A DNA stretch of 64,000 nt from Streptacidiphilus sp041262165 (GTDB lineage: Bacteria; Actinomycetota; Actinomycetes; Streptomycetales; Streptomycetaceae): contig NZ_JBGCBY010000020.1 of assembly GCF_041262165.1 (NCBI RefSeq), positions 1-64,000 of the forward strand. The letters run 5' to 3'. Each line of letters begins with the position of its first letter. The stretch's first letter is position 1. This document shows, in pieces, positions 1-12,000 of this stretch. A model generated the notes under the pieces. That model searched no databases. It worked only from the letters and a program-made list of their open reading frames with translations, and had not been told where the DNA came from. A program made the translations under genes and the position numbers.

Positions 1-3000
1 GGTTCGCGGAGGCGACCGGGACGTTGTTGGATGAGGGTTTTGGGACGTTTGTTGAGGTGAGTGCGCATCCGGTGTTGGTGATGGGTGTGCAGGAGAGTAT
101 TGATGCGGCTGGGCGCGATGCGGTGGCGTTGGGGACGTTGCGGCGTGGTGAGGGTGGCCTGGAGCGGTTGTTCGCGTCGTTGGGGGAGGTCCAGGTGCGG
201 GGTGTGGGGGTGGACTGGTCGTCGGTGTTCGCGGACCGGGGCGCCCGGCAGGTCGAACTGCCCACCTACGCCTTCCAACGCGAGCACTACTGGCTCGAGT
301 CGACTGGGTCTGTGTCGGCGGTCGAGGTGCCCGTCGATGCGATGGACGCACGCTTCTGGGAGGTCGTCGAAAGTGGTGACCTCGAGGCGTTGTCCTCGGT
401 TCTGGATCTGGATGGCGACCAGCCGCTGAGTTCGGTGCTGCCGGCTCTGTCGGCGTGGCGTCGGCAGAGCCGCGAGCAGTCCACAGTGGACGGCTGGCGC
501 TACCGGGACAGTTGGAAGCCGGTGAGCGAGACCCCGAGTGGTCCTTCGTCCGGCACGTGGCTGATCGTCGTTCCATCCGGACATGACGAGGACGGCTGGC
601 TGACGGAGGCTACGCGGGCCCTGACCGGGCGGGGAGTAGACGTCCGGCAGATCGAGTTTGACGGTGCGAATGCCGACCGTACCGCTGTGGCCGAGTCGCT
701 ACAGCAGGTGCTCGCGGATGGCGTGGTGTCCGGTGTGTTGTCGTTGTTGGCGCTGGATGAGGTTGTGGTTCCGGCTGCTGGTGGGGTCAGTGCTGGTGTG
801 GTTGGGACGCTGGCGTTGGTGCAGGCGTTGGGTGATGTGGGTGTGGGTGCTCCGTTGTGGTGTGTGACGCGGGGTGCGGTGTCGACGGGTCGTTCGGAGC
901 GGCTGGTCAGTGCGGTGCAGGCGCAGGTGTGGGGTCTGGGTCGGGTGGTGGCTCTGGAGCATCCGGATCGCTGGGGTGGTCTGCTGGACCTGCCCGAGAT
1001 CCTGGATGAGCGGGCGCTGTCGCGTCTGTTGGGTGTCCTGGCGGGTGCGGGTGTTGAGGACCAGGTGGCGGTGCGGTCTTCGGGTGTGTTCGCGCGTCGG
1101 TTGGTGCGTGCGGTGCGGCCGGAGGCGTCGGCTTCCGCGTGGCAGCCTCGTGGGACGGTGCTGGTCACTGGTGGTACGGGTGCGTTGGGTGCGCAGGTGG
1201 CGCGCTGGTTGGCGCGTAACGGCGCCGAGCAGCTGGTGTTGACGAGTCGTCGTGGGTTGGATGCGCCGGGTGCCGTGGAGTTGCGGGACGAGCTGGTCGC
1301 CTTGGGTGCTGAGGTGACGGTGGCGGCGTGTGATGTGGCGGATCGGGTGGCGCTGGCGGAGCTGTTGGCGCAGTTCCCGGTGTCGGGTGTGTTCCACACG
1401 GCTGGTGTGTTGGATGACGGTGTGGTGGATGGTCTGACGGCGGAGCGGTTTGCGGGGGTGGCGCGGGCGAAGGTCGCGGCGGCGCTGAACCTGCACGAGC
1501 TGACCGCAGATCTTGATCTCTCTGCGTTCGTGCTGTTCTCGTCGATGGCGGGCACCGTCGGCAGCGCGGGTCAGGGCAACTATGCGGCGGCGAACGCGTT
1601 CCTTGATGCGTTGGCTGAGCAGCGTCGTGCCGAGGGTTTGCCGGCTACGTCGATTGCGTGGGGTGCGTGGGCGGATGCGGGGTTGGCGACCGAGGATGTG
1701 GTGGTGGCCGAGCGGCTGCGCCGTGACGGTGTGCTGGGCATGGCTCCGGGGCTGGCGATCACAGCTCTGCAGCAGGCCCTGGACCACGACGATGTCACGC
1801 TTACCATCGCCGACATCACGTGGGACAGGCTCACCGCGGAGTTCGTCGCCGTCCGGCGGACCACCCTGTTCGACGAGATCCCCGAGGTTGTGCGTTTCCT
1901 GGCTGCTGCCGAGTCGCGAGTTGAGGGCGCGGAGATCACCACCGGATCCTCCCTGGTGCAGCGTTTGCTTGGGTTGTCGGGGGTGGAGCGGGATCGGGTG
2001 GTGTTGGACCTGGTGCGGATGCAGGTTGCTGCGGTGCTGGGGTATGCGGGGTCGGAGGCGGTGGAGTCGGGTCGGGCGTTCAAGGAGCTCGGTTTTGATT
2101 CGTTGACGGCGGTTGATCTGCGGAACCGGTTGAATGCGGCGACGGGTCTGCGGTTGCCGGCGACGTTGGTGTTCGACTACCCGTCGGCGGCGGCGTTGGC
2201 TGAGTATCTGCGGTCCGAGCTGCTGGGTCAGGAGCTTGAGGTCGCGGTGCCGGTTGCGCTTCCGCTGGCACCGGTGGATGACGAGCCGATCGCGATCGTG
2301 GCGATGAGCTGCCGGTTCCCCGGCGGCGTCCGCTCCCCGGAGGAGCTGTGGCAGCTGCTCGTATCGGGTGGCGACGCGGTGGTTGACTTCCCAACAGACC
2401 GTGGTTGGGACATCGAGTCACTCTATGACCCGGACCCGGACCGGATCGGCAAGATCTACACCCGCAAGGGTGCTTTCCTTCAGGACGCGACGCAGTTCGA
2501 CGCGGCGTTCTTCGGAATCAGCCCGCGTGAAGCGATCGCCATGGATCCGCAGCAGCGGCTGTTGCTGGAGACCTCGTGGGAGGTGTTCGAGCGGGCGGGT
2601 ATCGACCCTGCGACCCTACGCGGCAGCCAGTCAGGTGTCTTCATTGGTACCAACGGTCAGGATTACATCTCCCTCCTGACTGAGGGCCAGGAAGGCGCAG
2701 AGGGTCATCGTTTGACGGGTACGGCGACGAGTGTGGTGTCGGGGCGGTTGTCGTACACGTTTGGGCTTGAGGGTCCGGCGGTGTCGGTGGATACGGCGTG
2801 TTCGGCGTCGTTGGTGGCGTTGCATCTGGCGGTGCAGGCGTTGCGTGCGGGTGAGTGTTCGTTGGCGTTGGCTGGTGGTGTGACGGTGATGTCGACGCCG
2901 GACTTGTTTGTGGAGTTCAGTCGGCAGCGTGGGTTGTCGGTGGATGGGCGGTGTAAGGCGTTCGCGGGTGCGGCGGATGGTACGGGGTGGGGTGAGGGTG

Positions 3001-6000
3001 CGGGGATGCTGCTGGTGGAGCGGTTGTCGGACGCGCGGCGCAATGGGCATCCGGTGTTGGCTGTGGTGCGTGGTAGTGCGGTGAACCAGGATGGTGCGAG
3101 TAATGGTCTGACGGCGCCGAATGGTCCGTCGCAGCAGCGGGTGATTCGGCAGGCGTTGGCGTCGGCGGGTTTGTCGGCGGGGCAGGTCGATGCGGTGGAG
3201 GCGCATGGGACGGGTACTCGGTTGGGTGATCCGATCGAGGCGCAGGCGCTGCTGGCGACCTACGGCCAGGAGCGGGCTGGGGATCGTCCGCTCCTGTTGG
3301 GGTCGGTGAAGTCGAACATCGGGCATACGCAGGCGGCTGCGGGTGTGGCTGGTGTGATCAAGATGGTGATGGCGATGCGGCACGGGGTGTTGCCGCAGAC
3401 GTTGCATGTGGATGAGCCCACTCCGCAGGTGGATTGGTCGGCGGGTGGTGTGTCGTTGTTGACGCAGGCCACGCCGTGGCCGGAGATCGGCCAGCCCCGC
3501 CGTGCAGGCATCTCCGCCTTCGGTGTGAGTGGCACAAACGCGCACACCATCATCGAGCAGGCCCCGGCCCCCGCTGAGCAGATAGCGACTACGGACCGCC
3601 CGGTTCAGGCCGCTGCAGTGCCTTTGGTGCTGTCGGCGAAGAGCGACGAGGCTCTGCGGGCGCAGGCCGAGCGGTTGCGGTCTCTCGTCGAGAGCTTGCC
3701 TGAGGTGGCTCTGCCAGACCTTGGGTTTTCGTTGGCGACGGGTCGGGCGGCGTTGGAGCGTCGTGCGGTGGTCGTGGCTGGTGAGCGTGAGGAGTTCCTG
3801 CGCGGGTTGGCGGTGCTGACTGGGGGTGAGTCGGCGGCGAACGTGGTGCAGGGTTCGGTGGTCGAGGGCCGGGTTGCGTTCTTGTTCACCGGGCAGGGTA
3901 GTCAGCGTGTGGGCATGGGCCGGGAGCTGTATGAGGCGTTCCCGGTGTTCGCAGATGCGTTTGACGAGGTGTGTGCGCATCTGGATGGCCAGCTGGAGCG
4001 TCCGCTGCGCGAGGTGGTCTTCACCGCCGAGGGAATGCTGGACCGGACCGAGTTCACGCAGCCGGCGTTGTTCGCGGTCGAGGTGGCGCTGTTCCGTCTG
4101 CTGGAGGCGTGGGGTGTGCGGCCGGACTTCCTGGCCGGACACTCGATCGGTGAGTTGGCGGCTGCGCATGTGGCCGGGGTGTTGTCGTTGGCGGATGCGG
4201 CCGCTCTGGTTGCGGCGCGTGGTCGGTTGATGCAGGCGTTGCCGTCCGGTGGGGCGATGGTGGCGGTGCAGGCCGCCGAGGTGGAGGTGCTGCCGCTGCT
4301 GGCGGGCCGTGGGGCCGAGGTGGGCATTGCGGCGGTCAATGGTCCGAACGCCGTCGTGCTTTCCGGTGTCGAGGACGCCGTGCTGGAGGTGGCGGCCCTG
4401 CTGGCAGCCGAGGGCAGCAAGACCAAACGGCTGACCGTCAGCCACGCCTTCCACTCCCCGCTGATGGACGACATGCTGGCGGACTTCCGCCGCGTCGCCG
4501 AGACCATGTCCTTCGAAGCGCCCCGCATCCCGATCGTCTCCACCCTGACCGGACAGCTCGCCGCAGTAGCCGATCTACGTTCGCCCGAGTACTGGGTGCG
4601 CCACGTCCGCGAAGCCGTCCGCTTCCTGGACGGTATCCACACCCTCGAAGCCAACGGGGTTGCTACCTTCGTCGAACTTGGCCCCGACGGCGTGCTGAGC
4701 GCCATGGGCCAGGACTGCGTGGCCGACGCCGGCGCAGTGACATTCGCCCCGGCACTGCGCGGCGACCGCCCCGAAGTTCAGGCACTGAACACCGCCGTCG
4801 CCCAGGCGCATGTGCGCGGCGTGGCGGTGGACTGGCAGGCGGTCTTCGCCGGCCAGGGCGCGCAGCGGATGGACCTGCCCACCTACGCTTTCCAGCACCA
4901 GTCGTACTGGCCACAGCCTGTGCTCTCGAACCCAGGCGATGTCAAGGCGGCCGGTCTGGGCGAGGCCGACCACCCCTTGTTGGGAGCAGCGGTGTCGTTG
5001 GCCGCGGCAGACGGGTTCCTCTTCACGGGTCGGTTGTCGGTGCGGACGCATCCCTGGTTGGCCGATCACGTGGTGATGGGTGCGGTTCTGCTGCCCGGCA
5101 CTGCGTTTGTGGAGTTGGCAGTTCGGGCGGGCGACGAGGTCGGTTGCGACGTGTTGGAGGAGCTGACACTGGAAGCGCCGCTGGTGCTGCCCGAGCAGGG
5201 CGGCGTCCAGGTGCAGCTTGAAGTGGGCGGAGCCGACGAGTCGGGGCGCCGTGCGTTGAGTCTGCATTCGCGTCTTGACGACGCGGTGAGTGGCGAGCCG
5301 TGGACGCGGCATGCCACGGGTGTGCTGGCTACTGGTGCTGATTCGGTGTCGTTTGAGCTGTCGGAGTGGCCTCCGGTTGGTGCGGTGGTGGTTGAGGTCG
5401 GGGACCTGTATGAGCGTCTGGCCGGGGCCGGGTTCGGTTATGGTCCGGTGTTCCAGGGTCTGCGGGCGGCCTGGCGCAGGGGCGACGAGGTGTTCGCCGA
5501 GATCCGTCTGCCGGAGAGCGCGCACGATGATGCGGCGCTCTTCGGTATGCACCCAGCCCTGCTCGACGCCGCTCTGCACGCGGTCGGCATCGGCAGCCTG
5601 CTGGAGGACACGGGAGGCGGGCGGCTTCCGTTCTCGTGGAGCGGCGTGACCCTGCACGCTTCTGGTGCTGCGGTGTTGCGTGTGCGTATGTCTCCGGCAG
5701 GTCGGGACACGGTCTCTCTAGTGCTGGCGGACGAGTCCGGGCAGCCGGTTGCGTCGGTCGGGTCCCTGGCGCTGCGTGCGGTGTCGGAGGAGCAGGTTCG
5801 GGCGGCGCGCGGTGGGTTTGTGGAGTCGTTGTTCCGGGTGGAGTGGACGGCGTTGCCGGTGTCGGCTGCATCGTCTGGCCGTTGGGCGGTGCTGGGTGCC
5901 GGCGGCCTCGGTGTGGTGGGTTCGGTGGCTGAGGCGTATTCGGATCTGTCGGCGTTGGGTGCCGCGGTGGATGCGGGTGCGGCGTTGCCTGACGAGGTGT

Positions 6001-9000
6001 TCCTTGCGGTGGAGCCGCTGGGAGATGCCGGTGATGTGGCTGGTGCGGTGCGTTCGGCGTTGCGTGGCGTGTTGGGTGTGGTGCAGGGGTGGTTGGCGGA
6101 TGGACGGTTTGCCGGGTCGCGTTTGGTGTTGGTGACGCGTGGTGCGGTTGCTGCTGGGTCTGCGGGTGTTGACGATCTGGTAGATGCGCCGGTGTGGGGT
6201 TTGGTGCGGTCCGCGCAGGCGGAGAATCCCGATCGGATCGTGCTGGTCGACCTGGACGACCTGGACGGCCGGGGGGCATCGCATCAGGCCTTGGCTGGGG
6301 CTCTCGCCTCCGGTGAGCCGGAGTTGGCGGTGCGTGGTCGTGCGGTGCTGGTGCCTCGGTTGGCGCGGGTCGCGGCGGCTGCGGCTGGCGCCCAGGAGCC
6401 GGTGTTCGGTGGGCGTGGCACGGTGTTGGTGACGGGTGCGTCGGGGATGCTGGGTGGTCTGATTGCGCGGCATCTGGTGGTCGAGCATGGTGTGCGGAGT
6501 CTGCTGCTGGTGAGTCGTCGTGGTGGTTCGGCGCCGGGTGCGCTGGAGCTGCGTGATGAGTTGGCCGCTTTGGGTGCAGAGGTGTTGTGGGCGGCGTGTG
6601 ATGTGGCGGATCGGGAGGCGCTGGCGGCGGTCCTGGCCTCGGTGTCTGCCGAGCATCCGTTGACGGGTGTGGTGCATACGGCGGGTGTGCTGGATGACGG
6701 TGTGGTCTCTTCGCTCACCCCGGAGCGGATCGATGCGGTGTTGCGGCCGAAGGTGGACGCGGCGTTGAACCTGCACGAGCTGACCGCGGGCCTCGACCTG
6801 TCGGCGTTCGTGCTGTTCTCCTCGGCTGCTGGCACGTTCGGTGGTCCGGGGCAGGGTAACTATGCTGCGGCGAATGTGTTCCTGGATGCGCTGGCGCAGC
6901 AGCGCCGGGCGCAGGGCCTGGCCGCCACCTCCCTGGCCTGGGGAGCGTGGGCGGACGGTGGCATGGTGGGCAGCCTTGCCGAGCTCGATGTGCAGCGGAT
7001 GAACCGTGGCGGGGTCCAAGGGATGCTCCCGGACGAGGGTCTGGCGTTGTTCGACGCCGCCTGCTCTGCGGGTGATGCGGTGCTGGTGCCGATGCGGCTC
7101 GACCTGTCCGCGTTGCGCGCCGAGTCGGTGTCAGGCACCCTGCCGCCGCTGCTGCGCGGTCTGGTCAGGAAGCCGGGTCGACGGGCGGTTGAGGTCGGAG
7201 CGGCGGAGACGGCGACAGGTTCGTCCCTGGTGGATCGTCTGTTGGCGTTGGCGGGTGGTGAGCGTGAGCGGGTGCTGCTGGAGTTGGTGTGTGCTCGGGT
7301 GGCGGGGGTGTTGGGGTATGCGGGTGCGCAGGCGGTGGAGCCGGGTCGGGCGTTCAAGGAGCTCGGTTTCGACTCTTTGACCGCTGTGGAGTTGCGTAAT
7401 GCGTTGAATGCGGTGACGGGTCTGCGGCTTCCGGCGACGTTGGTCTTCGACTATCCGACTCCGGCCGCGCTGGCCGAGCACCTTCGTGTGGAGCTGGTGG
7501 GTGAGGCGCCGGTGGCGGTCGCGGTCGATTCGGTGGTTTCGCTGGATGATGAGCCGATTGCGATTGTGGGGATGAGCTGCCGGTATCCGGGTGGGGTGGA
7601 GTCTCCGGAGGATCTGTGGCGGTTGGTGTTCGCGGGGCAGGATGCGGTCTCGGGGTTCCCGACGGGTCGTGGTTGGGATCTTGAGGGTCTGTATCACCCG
7701 GATCCGGATCATCAGGGTACGACGTATGCCCGTGAGGGCGGGTTCTTGCATGATGCGGGTCTGTTCGATCCTGGGTTCTTCGGGATTTCGCCGCGTGAGG
7801 CGTTGGCGATGGATCCGCAGCAGCGGTTGCTGTTGGAGACCTCGTGGGAGGCGTTCGAGCGGGCGGGTATCGATCCGGCCACGGTGCGGGGCAGTCGGAC
7901 CGGGGTGTTCGCGGGGGTGATGTACCACGACTATGCGACGAGTATCGGTGAGCTGCCGGAGGGGGTCGAGGGTTACCTGGGTACGGGTAACTCCGGGAGT
8001 ATCGCCTCGGGTCGGGTGGCGTACACGTTGGGGCTTGAGGGTCCGGCGGTGACGGTGGACACGGCGTGCTCGTCCTCGTTGGTGGCGTTGCACTGGGCGA
8101 TCCAGGCGTTGCGGCAGGGCGAGTGCACCATGGCCCTGGCCGGCGGCGTCACGGTGATGGCCACCCCCGAGACCTTCGTCGACTTCAGCCGCCAGCGCGG
8201 CCTTTCGACCGACGGGCGTTGCAAGTCCTTTGCCTCGTCAGCGGATGGTACTGGGTGGGGTGAGGGTGTCGGGATGCTGCTGGTGGAGCGGCTGTCGGAT
8301 GCTCGCCGCAACGGGCATCCGGTGTTGGCGGTGGTGCGTGGCTCTGCGGTGAATCAGGATGGTGCGAGTAATGGTCTGACGGCGCCGAATGGTCCGTCGC
8401 AGCAGCGGGTGATTCGGCAGGCGCTGGCCAATGCCCGCCTGTCGGCGGATCAGGTCGACGCGGTCGAGGCGCACGGCACGGGCACGACGCTGGGTGATCC
8501 GATCGAGGCGCAGGCTCTGCTGGCGACGTACGGGCAGGACCGTGACGAGGCGTCGCCGCTTTGGCTCGGGTCGTTGAAGTCGAACATCGGTCACACGCAG
8601 GCCGCCGCGGGTGTTGCCGGGATCATCAAGATGGTGATGGCGATGCGGCACGGGGTGCTGCCGCGGACGCTGCACGTAGACGAGCCGTCGGCGCAGGTGG
8701 ACTGGGCCTCGGGCGCGGTGGAACTGCTGACCGAGGCGCGGCCGTGGCCCGAGACCGGACGCCCGCGCCGGGCGGCGGTGTCCTCCTTCGGGATCAGCGG
8801 CACCAACGCCCACACCATCCTCGAACAACCCCCGACCCCCGCCCAGCAGCCGGTGACCACGGCCGTTCCGGTCCGAGCCACCGTGGTGCCGTGGATGCTG
8901 TCGGCGAAGAACGACGACGCTTTGCGTGCGCAGGCCGGACGGTTGCTGTCTCTGGTCGTTGGGCAGTCGGAGCTGTCACCGGTGGATGTGGGGTTCTCGC

Positions 9001-12000
9001 TGGCAACGGGTCGCGCGGCGTTGGAGCGTCGCGCGGTGGTCGTGGCCGGCGAGCGGGATGAGTTCCTGCGTGGGCTGGCAGCGCTGGCCTCCGATGAGCC
9101 GGCTGCCCAGGTAGTCCGGGGGTCGGTGGTAGGAGGTCGGACTGCGTTCCTGTTCACCGGGCAGGGGAGCCAGCGCCTCGGTATGGGTCGCGAGTTGTAC
9201 GCGGCGTTCCCGGTGTTCGCCGAGGCTCTGGACGCGGCGTGCGCAGAGCTCGACCAGCACCTCGACCGTCCGCTGCGTGAGGTGGTCTTTGCGGCTGGTG
9301 GGTTGCTGGACCGGACAGGGTTCGCACAGCCGGCGTTGTTCGCCCTTGAGGTGGCGCTGTTCCGCCTGTTGGAGGCGTGGGGTCTTCGGCCGGACGTTCT
9401 GGCTGGGCATTCCATCGGCGAGCTGGCGGCGGCGCATGTCGCCGGAGTGTTGTCGCTGGCGGATGCGGCCCAACTGGTTGCGGCTCGTGGCCGGTTGATG
9501 CAGGCGATGCCGTCCGGTGGTGCGATGGTTGCGGTGCAGGCATCCGAGACTGAGGTGCTGCCGCTGCTGGCAGGCCGCGAGGCTGAGATGGGGATCGCGG
9601 CGGTCAACGGACCTTTGTCGGTGGTGATTTCTGGCGCTGAGGAAGCCGTGCTGCAGGTTGCGGCGCACTTCGAGGAGCTTGGCAGTAAGACGAAGCGGCT
9701 GAGCGTGAGCCACGCCTTCCACTCCCCGTTGATGGAGGGGATGCTCGCGGAGTTCCGCGAGGTCGTGGACAGGATTGAGTTCCAGTCCCCCCACATCCCG
9801 ATCGTCTCGACCTTGACGGGTGTGGTCGCGACCGCCGAAGAGTTGTGCTCGGCGGACTACTGGGTGCGGCATGTCCGCGAGACGGTGCGGTTCAGCGACG
9901 CCGTACGGACATTGGCGGCTCAGGGGGTCACCACCTTCGTCGAGCTGGGTCCGGACGGGGTGCTGAGTGCGATGGGCCAGGACTGCCTGGCCGACACCGA
10001 CACGGCGGTCTTCGTCCCGGCGCTGCGCGGTGACCGGCCCGAGGTCCAGATCCTGACCGCGGCCGTGGCCCGGGCACATGTGCAAGGCGTGGCGGTGGAC
10101 TGGCAGGCGGTCTTCGCCGACCGAGGTGCCCGCCGCGTGGATCTGCCCACCTACGCCTTCCAGCGCGAGCGGTACTGGCTGGAGGGAGTCGCGCCGGCCC
10201 CGGCTGCCTCGTCGGCCGACCCGGTGGACGCGCGCTTCTGGGAGGCGGTGGAGCGCGAGGATCTTGAGGCGCTGGCCGAGACACTTGCGGTTGAGGCTGC
10301 GGGCGAGGGGCCTCTGGGGGTCCTTCTGCCGGCATTGTCGGCATGGCGTCGGCAGGGTCGTGAGCAGTCGAGGGTGGATGGCTGGCGGTACCGGGTCACC
10401 TGGAAGCCGGTCGCCGATGCGGCCTCGCGGGCGCCTTCGGGAACGTGGGTTGTGCTGGTTCCGGGAGGCCACAGCGAGGACGTTGCGGTACGGGGTGTGG
10501 TCGGGGCGTTGGCGGGGTGCGGCATCGAGGTCCGCCAGGTCGAGGTCGATGGGGCGGGTGTGGAGCGCGCCGGGCTTGCCGAGCGCGTGAAGGACGCGTC
10601 GGGTGCCGGCTCGGTCGCGGGTGTGCTGTCCCTGCTCGCGCTGGATGAGGCGCCGCACGCGGTGTGTTCGGCGGTGCCTGCGGGTCTGGCGTCGACGGTT
10701 GCGCTGGTCCAGGCGCTGGGTGACGCGGGGATCAGTGCTCCGCTGTGGTGCGTGACGCGGGGTGCGGTGTCGACCGGGCGTTCGGAGCGGCTGGTCAGTG
10801 CGGTGCAGGCACAGGTCTGGGGTCTGGGCAGGGTCGTGGCTCTGGAGCACCCGCAGCGTTGGGGTGGTCTGGTGGACCTTCCCGAGACCCCGGACGAGCG
10901 TGCGTTGTCGCGTCTGGTGGGCGTGCTGACGGGTGGCGCAGATGCTGAGGACCAGGTGGCGGTGCGGTCCTCGGGTGTGTTCGCGCGTCGGTTGGTACGG
11001 TCCGCCAGGCAGGAGGCCCCGGGTGCGATGTGGCAGCCTCGTGGGACGGTGCTGATTACCGGTGGTACGGGTGCGTTGGGTGCGCAGGTGGCGCGTTGGT
11101 TGGCGCGCAACGGTGCCGAGCATCTGGTGTTGACGAGTCGTCGTGGATTGGATGCGCCGGGTGCCGTGGAGTTGCGGGACGAGCTGCTCGCGCTGGGTGC
11201 ACAGGTGACGGTGGCGGCGTGCGATGTGGCCGACCGGGATGCCCTCGCGGAGCTCCTGGCGGAGTTCCCGGTGACGGGCGTGGTGCATGCTGCGGGAGTG
11301 GCTGCTGACGCTGCGCTGATGGATACCCAGTTGGTTGATCTGGCGGCTGTTGTTGAGGCGAAGGTGTCTGGGGCGGTGCATCTGGATGCGCTGCTGGAGG
11401 GTGTTGATCTTGATGCCTTCGTCGCGTTCTCGTCGATTGCCGGTGTGTGGGGCAGTGGTGGGCAGGCGGGGTATTCGGCGGCGAACGCGTTCCTGGATGC
11501 GTTGGTGGAGGGTCGTCGGTCGCGTGGTCTGGTGGGGACGTCGGTGGCGTGGGGGCCGTGGGCCGAGAGCGGTATGGCTGCCGATGAGGTGGTGGCCGGG
11601 CATCTGGCTCGGCAGGGTCTGCTGGTGATGGCGCCGGGTCTGGCGTTGCTGGGTTTGCAGCGGGCGCTGGAGTGCGGTGAGGCCACGTCGGTGGTCGCCG
11701 ATGTGGACTGGGAGCGGTTCGCGCCGGCGTTCAGCATGGCGCGGTCTCGGCCGCTGATCGGGGATCTGCCCGAGGTGCAGCGGGCACTGGAGGCCGGTCA
11801 GGCCGCCGTCGTGGCGATCGGCGAATCGGCCGGTTTGCGTGCCGAGCTGGCCGGGCTGGCCGGGGCTGATCGGGACCGGGTGCTGCTGGAGCTCGTACGC
11901 GGTCAGGTGGCTGCGGTGCTGGGCTATCCCGGGGCGCAGTCGGTGGAACCGGGCCGGGCTTTCCGGGAGCTCGGCTTCGATTCACTGACCGCCGTCGAAC

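Noticed and set aside
3869..4900. Methylmalonyl specificity for the PKS acyltransferases
   Set aside because: The methylmalonyl signatures (GHSQG, YASH) are absent; GHSIG and HAFH are present in all complete ATs.
5820..6420. Possible enoylreductase domain between DH and KR in module A
   Set aside because: No nucleotide-binding motif of the LIHAAAGGVG type; the segment fits the structural subdomain of the KR.
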